Assembly (NCBI RefSeq): GCF_000585375.1
Contig: NZ_KK073874.1
Location: 5,662,067-5,726,066, forward strand
DNA: 64,000 bases
Reading direction: 5' to 3'
Origin: Cryptosporangium arvum DSM 44712
GTDB taxonomy: Bacteria; Actinomycetota; Actinomycetes; Mycobacteriales; Cryptosporangiaceae
In this document: positions 35,860-43,012 of the stretch, piece by piece
Position numbering within the stretch: position 1 is the stretch's first letter
How the letters are laid out: each line of letters starts with the position of its first letter
Notes under the pieces: generated by a model
Seen by the model: the letters and a program-made list of their open reading frames with translations, nothing else
Database searches by the model: none
Told to the model about the DNA's origin: nothing
Made by a program: the position numbers and the translations under genes

Positions 35860-36539
35860 GCATCACGAACGTTGTCCTCGTCCACGGCGCCTGGGTCGAC
35901 GGATCCGGGTGGCGCGCCGTCCACGACCTGCTCATCGCCGACGGCTTCGCGGTGAGCGTCGTGCAGAACCCCACCGTGACGCTCGCCGACGACGCGGCCG
36001 CCGTCCGGCGGGTGCTCGACCGGCAGAGCGGCCCGACGGTCCTGGTCGGACACTCCTACGGCGGCGCGGTGATCACCGAGGCCGGCACCCACGACCGGGT
36101 CGCGGCCCTCGTCTACGTCGCGGCGTTCGCGCCGGACAAGGGCGAGTCGGTCACCAGCCTGATTCCCGAGCCGCCGCCCGGCACGCCGGTGCCGCCGATC
36201 CTGCCGCCCGACGACGGGTTCCTGCTGCTCGACCGGGACAAGTTCCCGGCGGCGTTCGCCGCCGACCTGCCGGACGCCGACGCCCGCTTCCTGGCCGCGT
36301 CGCAGACGCCCTGGGGGCTGGGCGCGATCGGGGGCGTGATCACCGAGGCGGCGTGGCGCAGCCGGCCGAGCCGGTACCTGCTCACGACCGAGGACCGGAT
36401 GATCCCGCCGTCCGGTCAGCGGGCGATGGCCGGCCGGATCGGGGCCGCGGTGACCGAGGTGGCGGCCAGCCACGCGGTCTACGTCTCGCGTCCGGAGAGC
36501 GTCGCCGCGCTGATCAGGGCCGCCGCCGACGACGCGTGA
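35856..36539 (+). CDS. Alpha/beta hydrolase
   Basis: 227 residues, a short esterase-type fold: oxyanion HGAWVDGSGW, nucleophile GHSYGGAVI, and His near the end in SHAVYVSRPE. It resembles the EstC / salicylate-esterase-like group of actinobacteria. The start overlaps the stop of the large fusion (ATGA), so the two are made together. The enzyme may release or modify the product or substrate of the fusion, for example an ester of an isoprenoid or fatty acid. Confidence 0.87.
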   Translation: MSITNVVLVHGAWVDGSGWRAVHDLLIADGFAVSVVQNPTVTLADDAAAVRRVLDRQSGPTVLVGHSYGGAVITEAGTHDRVAALVYVAAFAPDKGESVTSLIPEPPPGTPVPPILPPDDGFLLLDRDKFPAAFAADLPDADARFLAASQTPWGLGAIGGVITEAAWRSRPSRYLLTTEDRMIPPSGQRAMAGRIGAAVTEVAASHAVYVSRPESVAALIRAAADDA

Positions 36540-36602
36540 CGCGCTGACGACCGTCGCCGCCCGGCTGCAGCGCCGCTACCCGTTCGACCGGGCTCCGGGT
36601 AT

Positions 36603-36626
36603 TTACATCAAACTGGATTGATGTAA
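36603..36626. promoter_or_regulatory. ArsR operator
   Basis: TTACATCAA-actgga-TTGATGTAA, perfect 9-bp arms with a 6-bp spacer, 10 bp before the ArsR-ArsC start. The ATCAA..TTGAT core is the usual ArsR-family recognition half-site. Confidence 0.85.
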
Positions 36627-36636
36627 TCCTCGGGAC

Positions 36637-37359
36637 ATGGAACCCGTCTTTCTCCGCGCGGCGGGCCATCCCCTGCGCTGGCGGCTGCTCGGGGAGCTCG
36701 CCGGCAGCGACCGGCGGGTGCAGGAGCTGACCGCGCGCGTCGGGCACCCGCAGAACCTGGTGTCCTACCACCTCGGCCGGCTCCGCAAAGCCGGCGTCGT
36801 CCGGTCCCGGCGCAGCACCGCCGACGGCCGGGACACCTTCTACCGCCTCGATCTGGCCCGCTGTGCGGAGCTGCTGGCCGCGACCGGGGCGGCGCTGCAC
36901 CCCGGGCTGCGGCCGGCCGCGGCGGCGCCTCCGGGCACCGTGCGCGGCCGGGTGCTGTTCCTCTGCACCAGCAACAGCGGCCGCTCGCAGCTGGCCGAGG
37001 CCCTGCTGCGCCACCGTTCCGGCGGTGCGGTCGACGTCGTCAGCGCGGGCAGCTCCCCGAAGCCGGTGTCCGCGCACACCTTCGCCGTGCTCGCCGGGTA
37101 CGGCATCGACCTGACCGCCGCGCGCGCCAAGCACCTGGACGAGTTCCGCGACCGGCGCTTCGACCACGTCATCAGCCTGTGCGACCGGGTGCGGGAGGTC
37201 TGCCCGGAGTTCCCCGGCCACCCGGACGTCGTCCACTGGAGCCTGCCGGATCCGGGGCGCGAACCCGACGGCCGGGCCGCCTACGCCCGGGCCGCCGCCG
37301 AACTGGACGAACGCATCGGCTTCCTGCTGCACACCCTCGCCACCGGAGGCACCTCGTGA
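36637..37359 (+). CDS. ArsR regulator fused to ArsC (low-MW phosphatase-type arsenate reductase)
   Basis: 240 residues. Residues 1-85 form an ArsR winged helix (RVQELTARVGHPQNLVSYHLGRLRKAGVV). Residues about 103-240 form the arsenate-reductase / LMW-PTP fold with P-loop LFLCTSNSGRSQLAEALL, ISLCDRVREVC and WSLPDP. The P-loop Cys and a second Cys pair suggest a thioredoxin- or mycothiol-type relay. The fusion ties sensing to detoxification. The operator at 36603 lies just upstream. The stop overlaps the VOC start by 4 bp. Confidence 0.88.
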   Translation: MEPVFLRAAGHPLRWRLLGELAGSDRRVQELTARVGHPQNLVSYHLGRLRKAGVVRSRRSTADGRDTFYRLDLARCAELLAATGAALHPGLRPAAAAPPGTVRGRVLFLCTSNSGRSQLAEALLRHRSGGAVDVVSAGSSPKPVSAHTFAVLAGYGIDLTAARAKHLDEFRDRRFDHVISLCDRVREVCPEFPGHPDVVHWSLPDPGREPDGRAAYARAAAELDERIGFLLHTLATGGTS

Positions 37360-37745
37360 CCAGCACCGACCCGACCGTCCACGTCCGCTATCTCGTCGAC
37401 GACGTCGCGGCCGCCGTCGACTTCTACACCACCCACCTCGGTTTCGACGAGGGCCTCCGCGCCGTTCCGGCGTTCGCCGACGTGCGGCGCGGCCACCTGC
37501 GCCTGCTGCTGTCCGGCCCGGCGAGCTCGGCCGGGCGGCCGATGCCCGACGGCACCCGGCCGCACGCCGGGGGCTGGAACCGCATCCACCTCCTGGTCGA
37601 CGACATCGAGGCCGAGGTCGCGAAGCTGCGCGCCGCCGGGGTCGGGTTCCGCAGCGACGTGGTCACCGGCCCCGGCGGCAAGCAGATCGTGCTGGACGAC
37701 CCGGCCGGCAATCCGGTCGAGCTGTTCCAGCCCGCGGGCACCTAG
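37356..37745 (+). CDS. VOC-family protein in the arsenic/chromate operon
   Basis: 129 residues, glyoxalase / bleomycin-resistance fold: VHVRYLVDDVAAAVDFYTTHLGF, then GGWNRIHLLVDDIEAEVAKLR and IVLDDPAGNPVELFQPA. It has no Cys, so it is not an ArsI C-As lyase. Being coupled by GTGA to the ArsR-ArsC gene and by TAG-GTG to ChrA suggests a metal or electrophile-conjugate role. GTG 37356 is the start. Confidence 0.8.
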   Translation: MTSTDPTVHVRYLVDDVAAAVDFYTTHLGFDEGLRAVPAFADVRRGHLRLLLSGPASSAGRPMPDGTRPHAGGWNRIHLLVDDIEAEVAKLRAAGVGFRSDVVTGPGGKQIVLDDPAGNPVELFQPAGT

Positions 37746-38894
37746 GTGGTCGATCTCGGCACGGTGCTCAAGGAGTGGGGCCGGATCGGCTGCATCGGCT
37801 TCGGCGGGCCACCCGCGCACATCGCGCTGCTGCGCACGCTCTGTGTCGACGACCGGCGCTGGCTGACGCCGCAGGAGTTCGAGGACGGCGTCGCGGCCTG
37901 CAACCTGCTCCCCGGGCCGGCCTCCACCCAGCTGGCGATCTTCTGCGCCTGGCGCGTCGCGGGCCGGGTCGGGGCACTCGTCGGCGGGGTCGCGTTCATT
38001 CTTCCCGGGCTCGTCGTCATCCTCGGGCTGGCCGCCCTGTTCCTGGCCGGCTCCCCACCGACCTGGGTGAAGGCCGCTGGGGCCGGCGCGGGCGCCGCGA
38101 TCGCGGCCGTCGCGGTCCACGCCGGCGTCGGGCTCGCACCGGCCGGATGGAACCGCGCCACCGCCGACGGCGGCCGGGTGCGCTGGTGCGCCTACGTCCT
38201 GGCCGGCGTGGCCGCGGCGGCGCTGCTCGGGCCGTGGCTGGTCGTGGTGCTGCTGGCCTGCGGCGTCGTCGAGGTGCTCCGGCGGCGGCTCCCGGCTCCC
38301 CGGTCCGACCGTCCACTGCCCACGGTGCCGCTGCTGGCCGCGGTCGGCACCGTGGGCTCGGGGGTGCTGCTCCCGCTCGCCTGGGTCGCGATCAAGGTCG
38401 GCGCGCTCTCCTACGGCGGCGGGTTCGTCATCATCCCGCTGATGCGTGCCGACGCCGTCGACCACTACGGCTGGATGACGAACGCCGAGTTCCTCAACGC
38501 GGTCACCCTCGGTCAGATCACGCCCGGGCCGGTCGTCCAGACGGTCGCCGTCGTCGGGTACGCCGCCGCCGGGCTCGGCGGGGGCATCCTCGCGTCGATC
38601 GTCGCGTTCAGCCCGTCGTTCACGGTCGTCCTGCTCGGCGCCGACCGCTTCGACCGGCTCCGGGCCGACGTCCGCGTCCGTGCGTTCCTCGACGGTTCGG
38701 GGCCGGCCGCGATCGGCGCGATCCTCGGCTCCGCGATCCCGCTGGCGCTGGCGCTGAGCGAGTGGTGGCAGCTCGCGGTGCTGGCCGCCGCCGCGGTGAC
38801 GCTCTTCGCGCTGCGGCGCGGGGTGGTGCCGACCCTGCTCGGCGCAGCCGCGGCCGGAGTGGTCCTGGTGCGGATCGGCGCGCCGCTCCCCTAG
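37746..38894 (+). CDS. ChrA-type chromate transporter
   Basis: 382 residues, two CHR domains. The first opens with GRIGCIGFGGPPAHIALL and CNLLPGPASTQLAIF, the second with IKVGALSYGGGFVIIPLM and VTLGQITPGPVVQTVAVVGY. About ten transmembrane helices are predicted. It exports chromate (or sulphate-like oxyanions) driven by the membrane potential. GTG 37746 begins directly after the VOC stop. It is the third gene of the ArsR-controlled unit. Confidence 0.9.
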   Translation: MVDLGTVLKEWGRIGCIGFGGPPAHIALLRTLCVDDRRWLTPQEFEDGVAACNLLPGPASTQLAIFCAWRVAGRVGALVGGVAFILPGLVVILGLAALFLAGSPPTWVKAAGAGAGAAIAAVAVHAGVGLAPAGWNRATADGGRVRWCAYVLAGVAAAALLGPWLVVVLLACGVVEVLRRRLPAPRSDRPLPTVPLLAAVGTVGSGVLLPLAWVAIKVGALSYGGGFVIIPLMRADAVDHYGWMTNAEFLNAVTLGQITPGPVVQTVAVVGYAAAGLGGGILASIVAFSPSFTVVLLGADRFDRLRADVRVRAFLDGSGPAAIGAILGSAIPLALALSEWWQLAVLAAAAVTLFALRRGVVPTLLGAAAAGVVLVRIGAPLP

Positions 38895-38899
38895 CCCAT

Positions 38900-38919
38900 T
38901 GTTCAGCTTTCGCTGTACA
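38900..38919. promoter_or_regulatory. CmtR-type operator
   Basis: TGTTCAGC-tttc-GCTGTACA, 8-bp arms with one mismatch, lies 10 bp before the CmtR-like start and just after the ChrA stop. It could let the metal sensor control the CDF pump separately from the arsenate unit. Confidence 0.65.
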
Positions 38920-38929
38920 GTCGGCGGCC

Positions 38930-39241
38930 ATGGAGACGGCGACGTACGGCGAGGTGCTCGCGCGGTTCGGGCACGCCCTCTCGGACCCGGTGCGCGCCCG
39001 GGTGCTGCTCGCGCTGCGCGAGGGGCCGGCGTACCCGGCCGACCTGGCCGACCTGCTCGGCACGTCCCGGCAGAACCTCTCCAACCATCTGGCCTGCCTA
39101 CGCGGGTGCGGCCTGGTCGTCGCCGTGCCCGAGGGCCGTCGCTCCCGGTACGAGCTGGCCGATCCCCGGCTCGCCCACGCCCTCGGCGACCTGCTCGGCG
39201 TGGTGCTGGCCGTCGACGCGACCACCTGCGCGGACTGCTGA
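38930..39241 (+). CDS. CmtR-like ArsR-family Cd/Pb sensor
   Basis: 103 residues of the SmtB/ArsR fold. The recognition helix SRQNLSNHLACLRGCGLVVAVPEG carries the CLxxC pair (Cys57/Cys61 in CmtR), and the C-terminus ends in CADC with the third ligand. This is the Cd(II)/Pb(II)-sensing set of mycobacterial CmtR. The ORF overlaps the CDF start by 1 bp (TGATG), so sensor and pump are one operon. Confidence 0.9.
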   Translation: METATYGEVLARFGHALSDPVRARVLLALREGPAYPADLADLLGTSRQNLSNHLACLRGCGLVVAVPEGRRSRYELADPRLAHALGDLLGVVLAVDATTCADC

Positions 39242-39885
39242 TGACGCTGATCGGGTTCGGTCCGTCACCGGCCCGCCGCGCGGTGCTCGCCCGGCGGGTG
39301 CGGCTGCTCGTCGCCGCGACGATCACCTACAACCTCGTCGAGGCCGTCGTCGCGCTCACCGCGGGCCGCCTCGCCTCCTCCACCGCGCTCATCGGCTTCG
39401 GCCTCGACTCGATCATCGAGGTGTCCTCGGCCGCGGCGGTGGCCTGGCAGTTCACCGGCCGGGACCCGGAGGCCCGGGAGAAAGTGGCGCTGCGGATCAT
39501 CGCGGTGTCGTTCTTCGCGCTGGCCGCGTACGTCGCCGTCGAGTCGGTGCGGGCGCTGATCGGCGGTGCGCGCGCCGAGCACTCCACGGTCGGGCTGGTA
39601 CTGGCGGCGCTGTCGCTGGTGATCATGCCGGTGCTGTCGGCGGCGCAACGCCGGGCCGGGCGCGAGCTCGGGTCGGCGTCCGCGGTCGCGGACTCCCGGC
39701 AGACGCTGCTCTGCACCTACCTGTCGGGCGTGCTCCTGGTCGGGCTGGCCGTGAACTCGCTGCTCGGCTGGTGGTGGGCCGATCCGGTGGCCGCGCTGGT
39801 CATCGCCGCGGTCGCGGTGAAGGAAGGCCGCGAGGCGTGGCGGGGCGACGCGTGCTGCGCCCCGGCCGGCGGCTGTCGCGCGTGA
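39241..39885 (+). CDS. Cation-efflux (CDF-like) metal transporter
   Basis: 214 residues with six helices. It has ALIGFGLDSIIEVSSAAAVAWQF and SASAVADSRQTLLCTYLSG, each with the metal-site Asp of the CDF family. The short Cys-rich C-terminus (CCAPAGGC) may bind the same metal. It probably exports Cd/Pb/Zn under control of the coupled CmtR-like sensor. Confidence 0.85.
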   Translation: MTLIGFGPSPARRAVLARRVRLLVAATITYNLVEAVVALTAGRLASSTALIGFGLDSIIEVSSAAAVAWQFTGRDPEAREKVALRIIAVSFFALAAYVAVESVRALIGGARAEHSTVGLVLAALSLVIMPVLSAAQRRAGRELGSASAVADSRQTLLCTYLSGVLLVGLAVNSLLGWWWADPVAALVIAAVAVKEGREAWRGDACCAPAGGCRA

Positions 39886-39954
39886 CCTGCTCCGGCGGTC
39901 GGTAGGTCGCGCTCGTCGCCCGAGCCCCGGCCCTGATCGAGCCCGCGGCGAAAC

Positions 39955-40590
39955 TCAGCGGAGTGCGCCTCCGCCGGGCGGCAGGCCCGAGAAGTCGGGT
40001 ACGACCGCGTCCGGGTCCGGCCACGACGACAGCACGCGCCGGCCCGGGCGGCTCACGAACACCGTGCGCATCCCCACCGCCTGCGCCCCCGCGATGTCCC
40101 ATCCGTGCGCGGCCACCATCACCGCGTCACCCGGCTCGTACTCCTCCTGGCGCAGCACGAACTCGTACGGGGTCCGGGAGGGCTTGAGCGCGCCCGCCTG
40201 CTCGGCCGAGTAGAACGCGTCCAGCAGCGGCGCCAGGCCGGCTCCGGAGAGCTGGGCGTCGACCACGGCCAGCGGCGAGTTGCCCAGGGCCACCAGCCGG
40301 TGGCCGGCCGCGCGCAACGCCGCCAGGCCGACGGGGACGTCGGCGTGGGCGGGCAACGTCCGCATCACCGACCCCAGCTGCCGCACCGCTGCGTCGTCCG
40401 CGTCGGGAGTGAGTTCCCGGAACGCGGCGGCGCCGAGCTCGGCGAAACTGCGGTAGCGCCCGGTGGCCGCCGAGACCAGGGCCGCGTGGATCAACTCGGC
40501 GAACCACTGCTCGCGGCCGCCCGGAGCGAAGAGCGCGTCCAGCGGCGTCAGATCGAGCATCGTCTCGTTGATGTCGAAAACCCAGAGCAT
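39955..40590 (-). CDS. Haloacid dehalogenase (HAD type II)
   Basis: 211 residues. The nucleophile motif FDINETMLDL (Asp in position 5), the Ser motif VALGNSPL, the Lys in GALKPSRTPY and the acidic end VAAHGWDIAGAQ match L-2-haloacid dehalogenases; many act as phosphatases. ATG 40590 (MLWVFDINE) is the start; a further upstream GTG frame adds basic residues only. No regulator is adjacent. Confidence 0.85.
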   Translation of the reverse strand: MLWVFDINETMLDLTPLDALFAPGGREQWFAELIHAALVSAATGRYRSFAELGAAAFRELTPDADDAAVRQLGSVMRTLPAHADVPVGLAALRAAGHRLVALGNSPLAVVDAQLSGAGLAPLLDAFYSAEQAGALKPSRTPYEFVLRQEEYEPGDAVMVAAHGWDIAGAQAVGMRTVFVSRPGRRVLSSWPDPDAVVPDFSGLPPGGGALR

Positions 40591-40683
40591 GCGACGACCT
40601 CCACGGTGCGAACGAACTCGCACCCCGGAAGATACGGCGGTATCCGGAAAGCGGTAGCGGTCGGTAGGTGATTAGGTGCAGGA

Positions 40684-41484
40684 GTGCCTGAACTGCCGGA
40701 AGTGGAGACCGCCCGTGCCGTCCTCGAGCGCTCCGCCCTGAAGCGGCGGATCGTGGCGGTCGACGACACCGACAGTTACGTGTGCCGGCCGCATCCGCCC
40801 GGCCAGATCCGCGACGCCCTGCTCGGCACCGAGCTCGTCGAAGCGCACCGGCGGGGCAAGACGATGTGGTGCGACACCGCCAGCGGTCCGGTGCTCGGTC
40901 TCCACCTGGGCATGTCCGGCAAGATCGTGATCACCGACGCGGACGGGACCGAGGTCGACGGCGGTGACTACTGGGCCTACGGGCGCACGTCGGGCGAGTA
41001 CCGGTTCTGCCGGTTCGCGCTGACCTTCGCCGACGGCGGCGTGCTGCGCCTGCTCGATCCGCGCCGCCTGGGCCGGGTGCGGCTCGACCCGAACGTCGAC
41101 GACCTCGGCCCGGACGCCGCCACGATCACCCCCGCCCGGTTCGTCCGCGCCGTCAGCGTGGGACGGGCGCCGATCAAGGCGCGGCTGCTCGATCAGCACG
41201 CGCTGGCCGGCGTCGGGAACCTGCTGGCCGACGACGTCCTGTGGCGCGCGGGGGTGAACCCGGCCCGGCCGGTCGACACGCTCACCGACGCGGACCGCCG
41301 TCGCCTGCACCGCGCGTTGCGTGCCGCGATCGACGAGGCCGTGCGGGACGGCGGCGTCCACACCCTGCCGCTCGTCCCGGAGCGCCGCCCCGGCGGCCAG
41401 TGCCCGCGCGATCACACGATCCTCGTGCACGCCACGGTCGGCGGCCGCACGACCTACTGGTGCCCGAAACATCAGGCCGGCTGA
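40684..41484 (+). CDS. Fpg/Nei-family DNA glycosylase
   Basis: 266 residues. GTG start followed by PELPEVETARAVL: the N-terminal Pro and Glu are the Schiff-base nucleophile and catalytic acid. RRGKTMW carries the conserved Lys, and QHALAGVGNLLADDVLW is the H2TH motif. The zinc finger uses Cys-x3-His (QCPRDH) and Cys-x2-His (WCPKHQ) rather than four Cys. It removes oxidised bases and nicks the abasic site. It stands alone, with its 3' end overlapping the membrane protein by 13 bp. Confidence 0.9.
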   Translation: MPELPEVETARAVLERSALKRRIVAVDDTDSYVCRPHPPGQIRDALLGTELVEAHRRGKTMWCDTASGPVLGLHLGMSGKIVITDADGTEVDGGDYWAYGRTSGEYRFCRFALTFADGGVLRLLDPRRLGRVRLDPNVDDLGPDAATITPARFVRAVSVGRAPIKARLLDQHALAGVGNLLADDVLWRAGVNPARPVDTLTDADRRRLHRALRAAIDEAVRDGGVHTLPLVPERRPGGQCPRDHTILVHATVGGRTTYWCPKHQAG

Positions 41485-41987
41485 TCCACGAGGCGGTACT
41501 GCAGCCCCGCCGCGACGGCCTCCAGCAGCGCGATGTCGACGTAGTGGCAGAACATCGCACCCAGGTACGACGGGCCACCCCACGCGTTGACCGGAAAGTT
41601 CGGATCGAAGCCGGCGAACACCTGGAACGCGGCCCGGAAGAGCAGCCAGGCCTGCACGAAGGCGAGCAGAGCGACGACGAGCAGGCGCGGCCACCGCACC
41701 GGCCGGGACCGTCCACGCCGGAACGTCGCCGCGAACCGGGCCGTCGCCCGGCGCCCGAGCGGGGCGGTCAGCAGGTCCCACCGCTGCCGGGAGGCGATCA
41801 CGCCCAGACCGGTCAGCAGGACCCCGGTGAGGACCAGGTGCGGGATCCAGGCGTCGGTACCGGCGACCTGCGCCTGCCGGACCGGCGATCGGTTCAGGTA
41901 GTAGATCAGCCCTCCGACGAGCCCCGCGGCGAGGCTGCTCAGGGCGATCGTCACGGCCACACGCGACTTCCCGGTCTCCGATGTCAT
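41472..41987 (-). CDS. Four-helix membrane protein, unknown
   Basis: 171 residues from ATG 41987 (MTSETGKSRVAV) with four hydrophobic helices (about 10-30, 45-65, 100-120, 145-160). The loop FDPNFPVNAWGGPSYLG is conserved-looking, but the family is not recognised. It lies beside the IS insertion, with its start 85 bp outside the element. Confidence 0.65.
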   Translation of the reverse strand: MTSETGKSRVAVTIALSSLAAGLVGGLIYYLNRSPVRQAQVAGTDAWIPHLVLTGVLLTGLGVIASRQRWDLLTAPLGRRATARFAATFRRGRSRPVRWPRLLVVALLAFVQAWLLFRAAFQVFAGFDPNFPVNAWGGPSYLGAMFCHYVDIALLEAVAAGLQYRLVDQPA

Positions 41988-42072
41988 GGCGTCGATACTT
42001 CGCCGCCGCCCGCCCGGTCGTCGTCGCGCTACGGAGTGGTCTGTTGGGTCAACCCACGGGAGGACGGCCCTA

Positions 42073-42088
42073 GGGCCTGTCCTCAAAG
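42073..42088 (+). repeat. IS left terminal inverted repeat
   Basis: GGGCCTGTCCTCAAAG, matching the right end without mismatch. TA target duplication at 42071-42072. Confidence 0.95.
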
Positions 42089-42132
42089 TGGGTGCTGCTG
42101 AGTAGTGGTGCTGGCTGGTTGGATGTCGGTTT

Positions 42133-42531
42133 GTGGTGCGTAGGCATGAGCTGACTGATGAGCAGTGGCAGGCGATTGCTGCGTTGCTACCGGTTTCGGG
42201 TGCGGCTGGTCGGCCGCGGGTGGACGACCGGCGGGTGATCAACGGGATGTTGTTCAAAGCCAAGACCGGGGTGGCGTGGCGGGATCTGCCGGAGCGTTAT
42301 GGGCCGTGGAAGACCGTCTATAACCGCTTCTGGCGGTGGTCGCGTAACGGCACCCTGACGCTGCTGGTGCAGCAGGTGCGGGTGATCGCCGAGGCGATCG
42401 ACGAACTCGACCGTGAGGTGTCGATCGATTCCAGCATCGTGCGAGCTCATCAGCACGCAGCCGGAGCGCGCCGGCCCCGGCCGGGCGCGGGGGGCCTGCC
42501 GGCCGGACGGCGGGCAGACCGAGCCAGGTGA
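42133..42531 (+). CDS. IS5-type transposase, first frame (orfA)
   Basis: 132 residues from GTG 42133. The DUF4096-like helical start is present (LTDEQWQAIAALLPV; RRVINGMLFKAKTGVAWRDLP), and the first catalytic Asp is in SIDSSIVRAHQHAAG. The frame leaves homology at about 42455-42500, where a run of six G (42489-42494) is a possible slip site. A +1 shift there joins it to the second frame. Confidence 0.88.
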   Translation: MVRRHELTDEQWQAIAALLPVSGAAGRPRVDDRRVINGMLFKAKTGVAWRDLPERYGPWKTVYNRFWRWSRNGTLTLLVQQVRVIAEAIDELDREVSIDSSIVRAHQHAAGARRPRPGAGGLPAGRRADRAR

Positions 42532-43012
42532 TCATGCCATCGGCCGGTCCCGCGGCGGCCCCTCGACGAAGCTGCATCTGGCCTGCGACGGACACGGCCG
42601 GCCGCTGTCGGTGGTCTTGACCGGCGGGAACGTCAACGACTGCACCGTCTTCGAGCACGTCATGACCGGCGTGTCGTTCCCCCGGCCAGGTCCGGGCCGG
42701 ACCACCACCAGACCGGCCCGGGTGCTGGCCGACAAGGGCTACTCCAGCCGCGCGATCCGCGAATACCTGCGGCGCCGCCGCATCCCGGCCACGATTCCCG
42801 AACGCCGTGACCAGCAAGCCAACCGGCAGCGCCGCGGCCGAACCGGCGGCAGACCACCCGCCTTCGACAAGGCCACCTACCGCCGCCGCAACATCGTCGA
42901 ACGCTGCTTCAACCAGCTCAAACAGTTCCGCGCGATCGCCACCCGCTACGACAAGACCGCCCTGTCCTACCAAGGCATGATCGACCTCGCGACCCTCACC
43001 CTCTGGCTTTGA
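42413..43012 (+). CDS. IS5-type transposase, second frame (orfB)
   Basis: Frame carrying the rest of the DDE catalytic domain: HAIGRSRGGPSTKLHLACDG, the second Asp in LADKGYSSRAIREYL, and the Glu in NIVERCFNQLKQFRA with the YREK-like Arg/Lys. The functional protein is probably made by frameshifting from orfA; a start inside the overlap is unlikely to be used. The stop at 43010-43012 lies in the right inverted repeat. Confidence 0.85.
   Translation: MRCRSIPASCELISTQPERAGPGRARGACRPDGGQTEPGDHAIGRSRGGPSTKLHLACDGHGRPLSVVLTGGNVNDCTVFEHVMTGVSFPRPGPGRTTTRPARVLADKGYSSRAIREYLRRRRIPATIPERRDQQANRQRRGRTGGRPPAFDKATYRRRNIVERCFNQLKQFRAIATRYDKTALSYQGMIDLATLTLWL

Noticed and set aside
33101-36539. Operon as part of a carotenoid biosynthetic cluster
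   Set aside because: No crtE, crtB or other carotenoid genes are within the window; only the fused oxidoreductase resembles CrtI.
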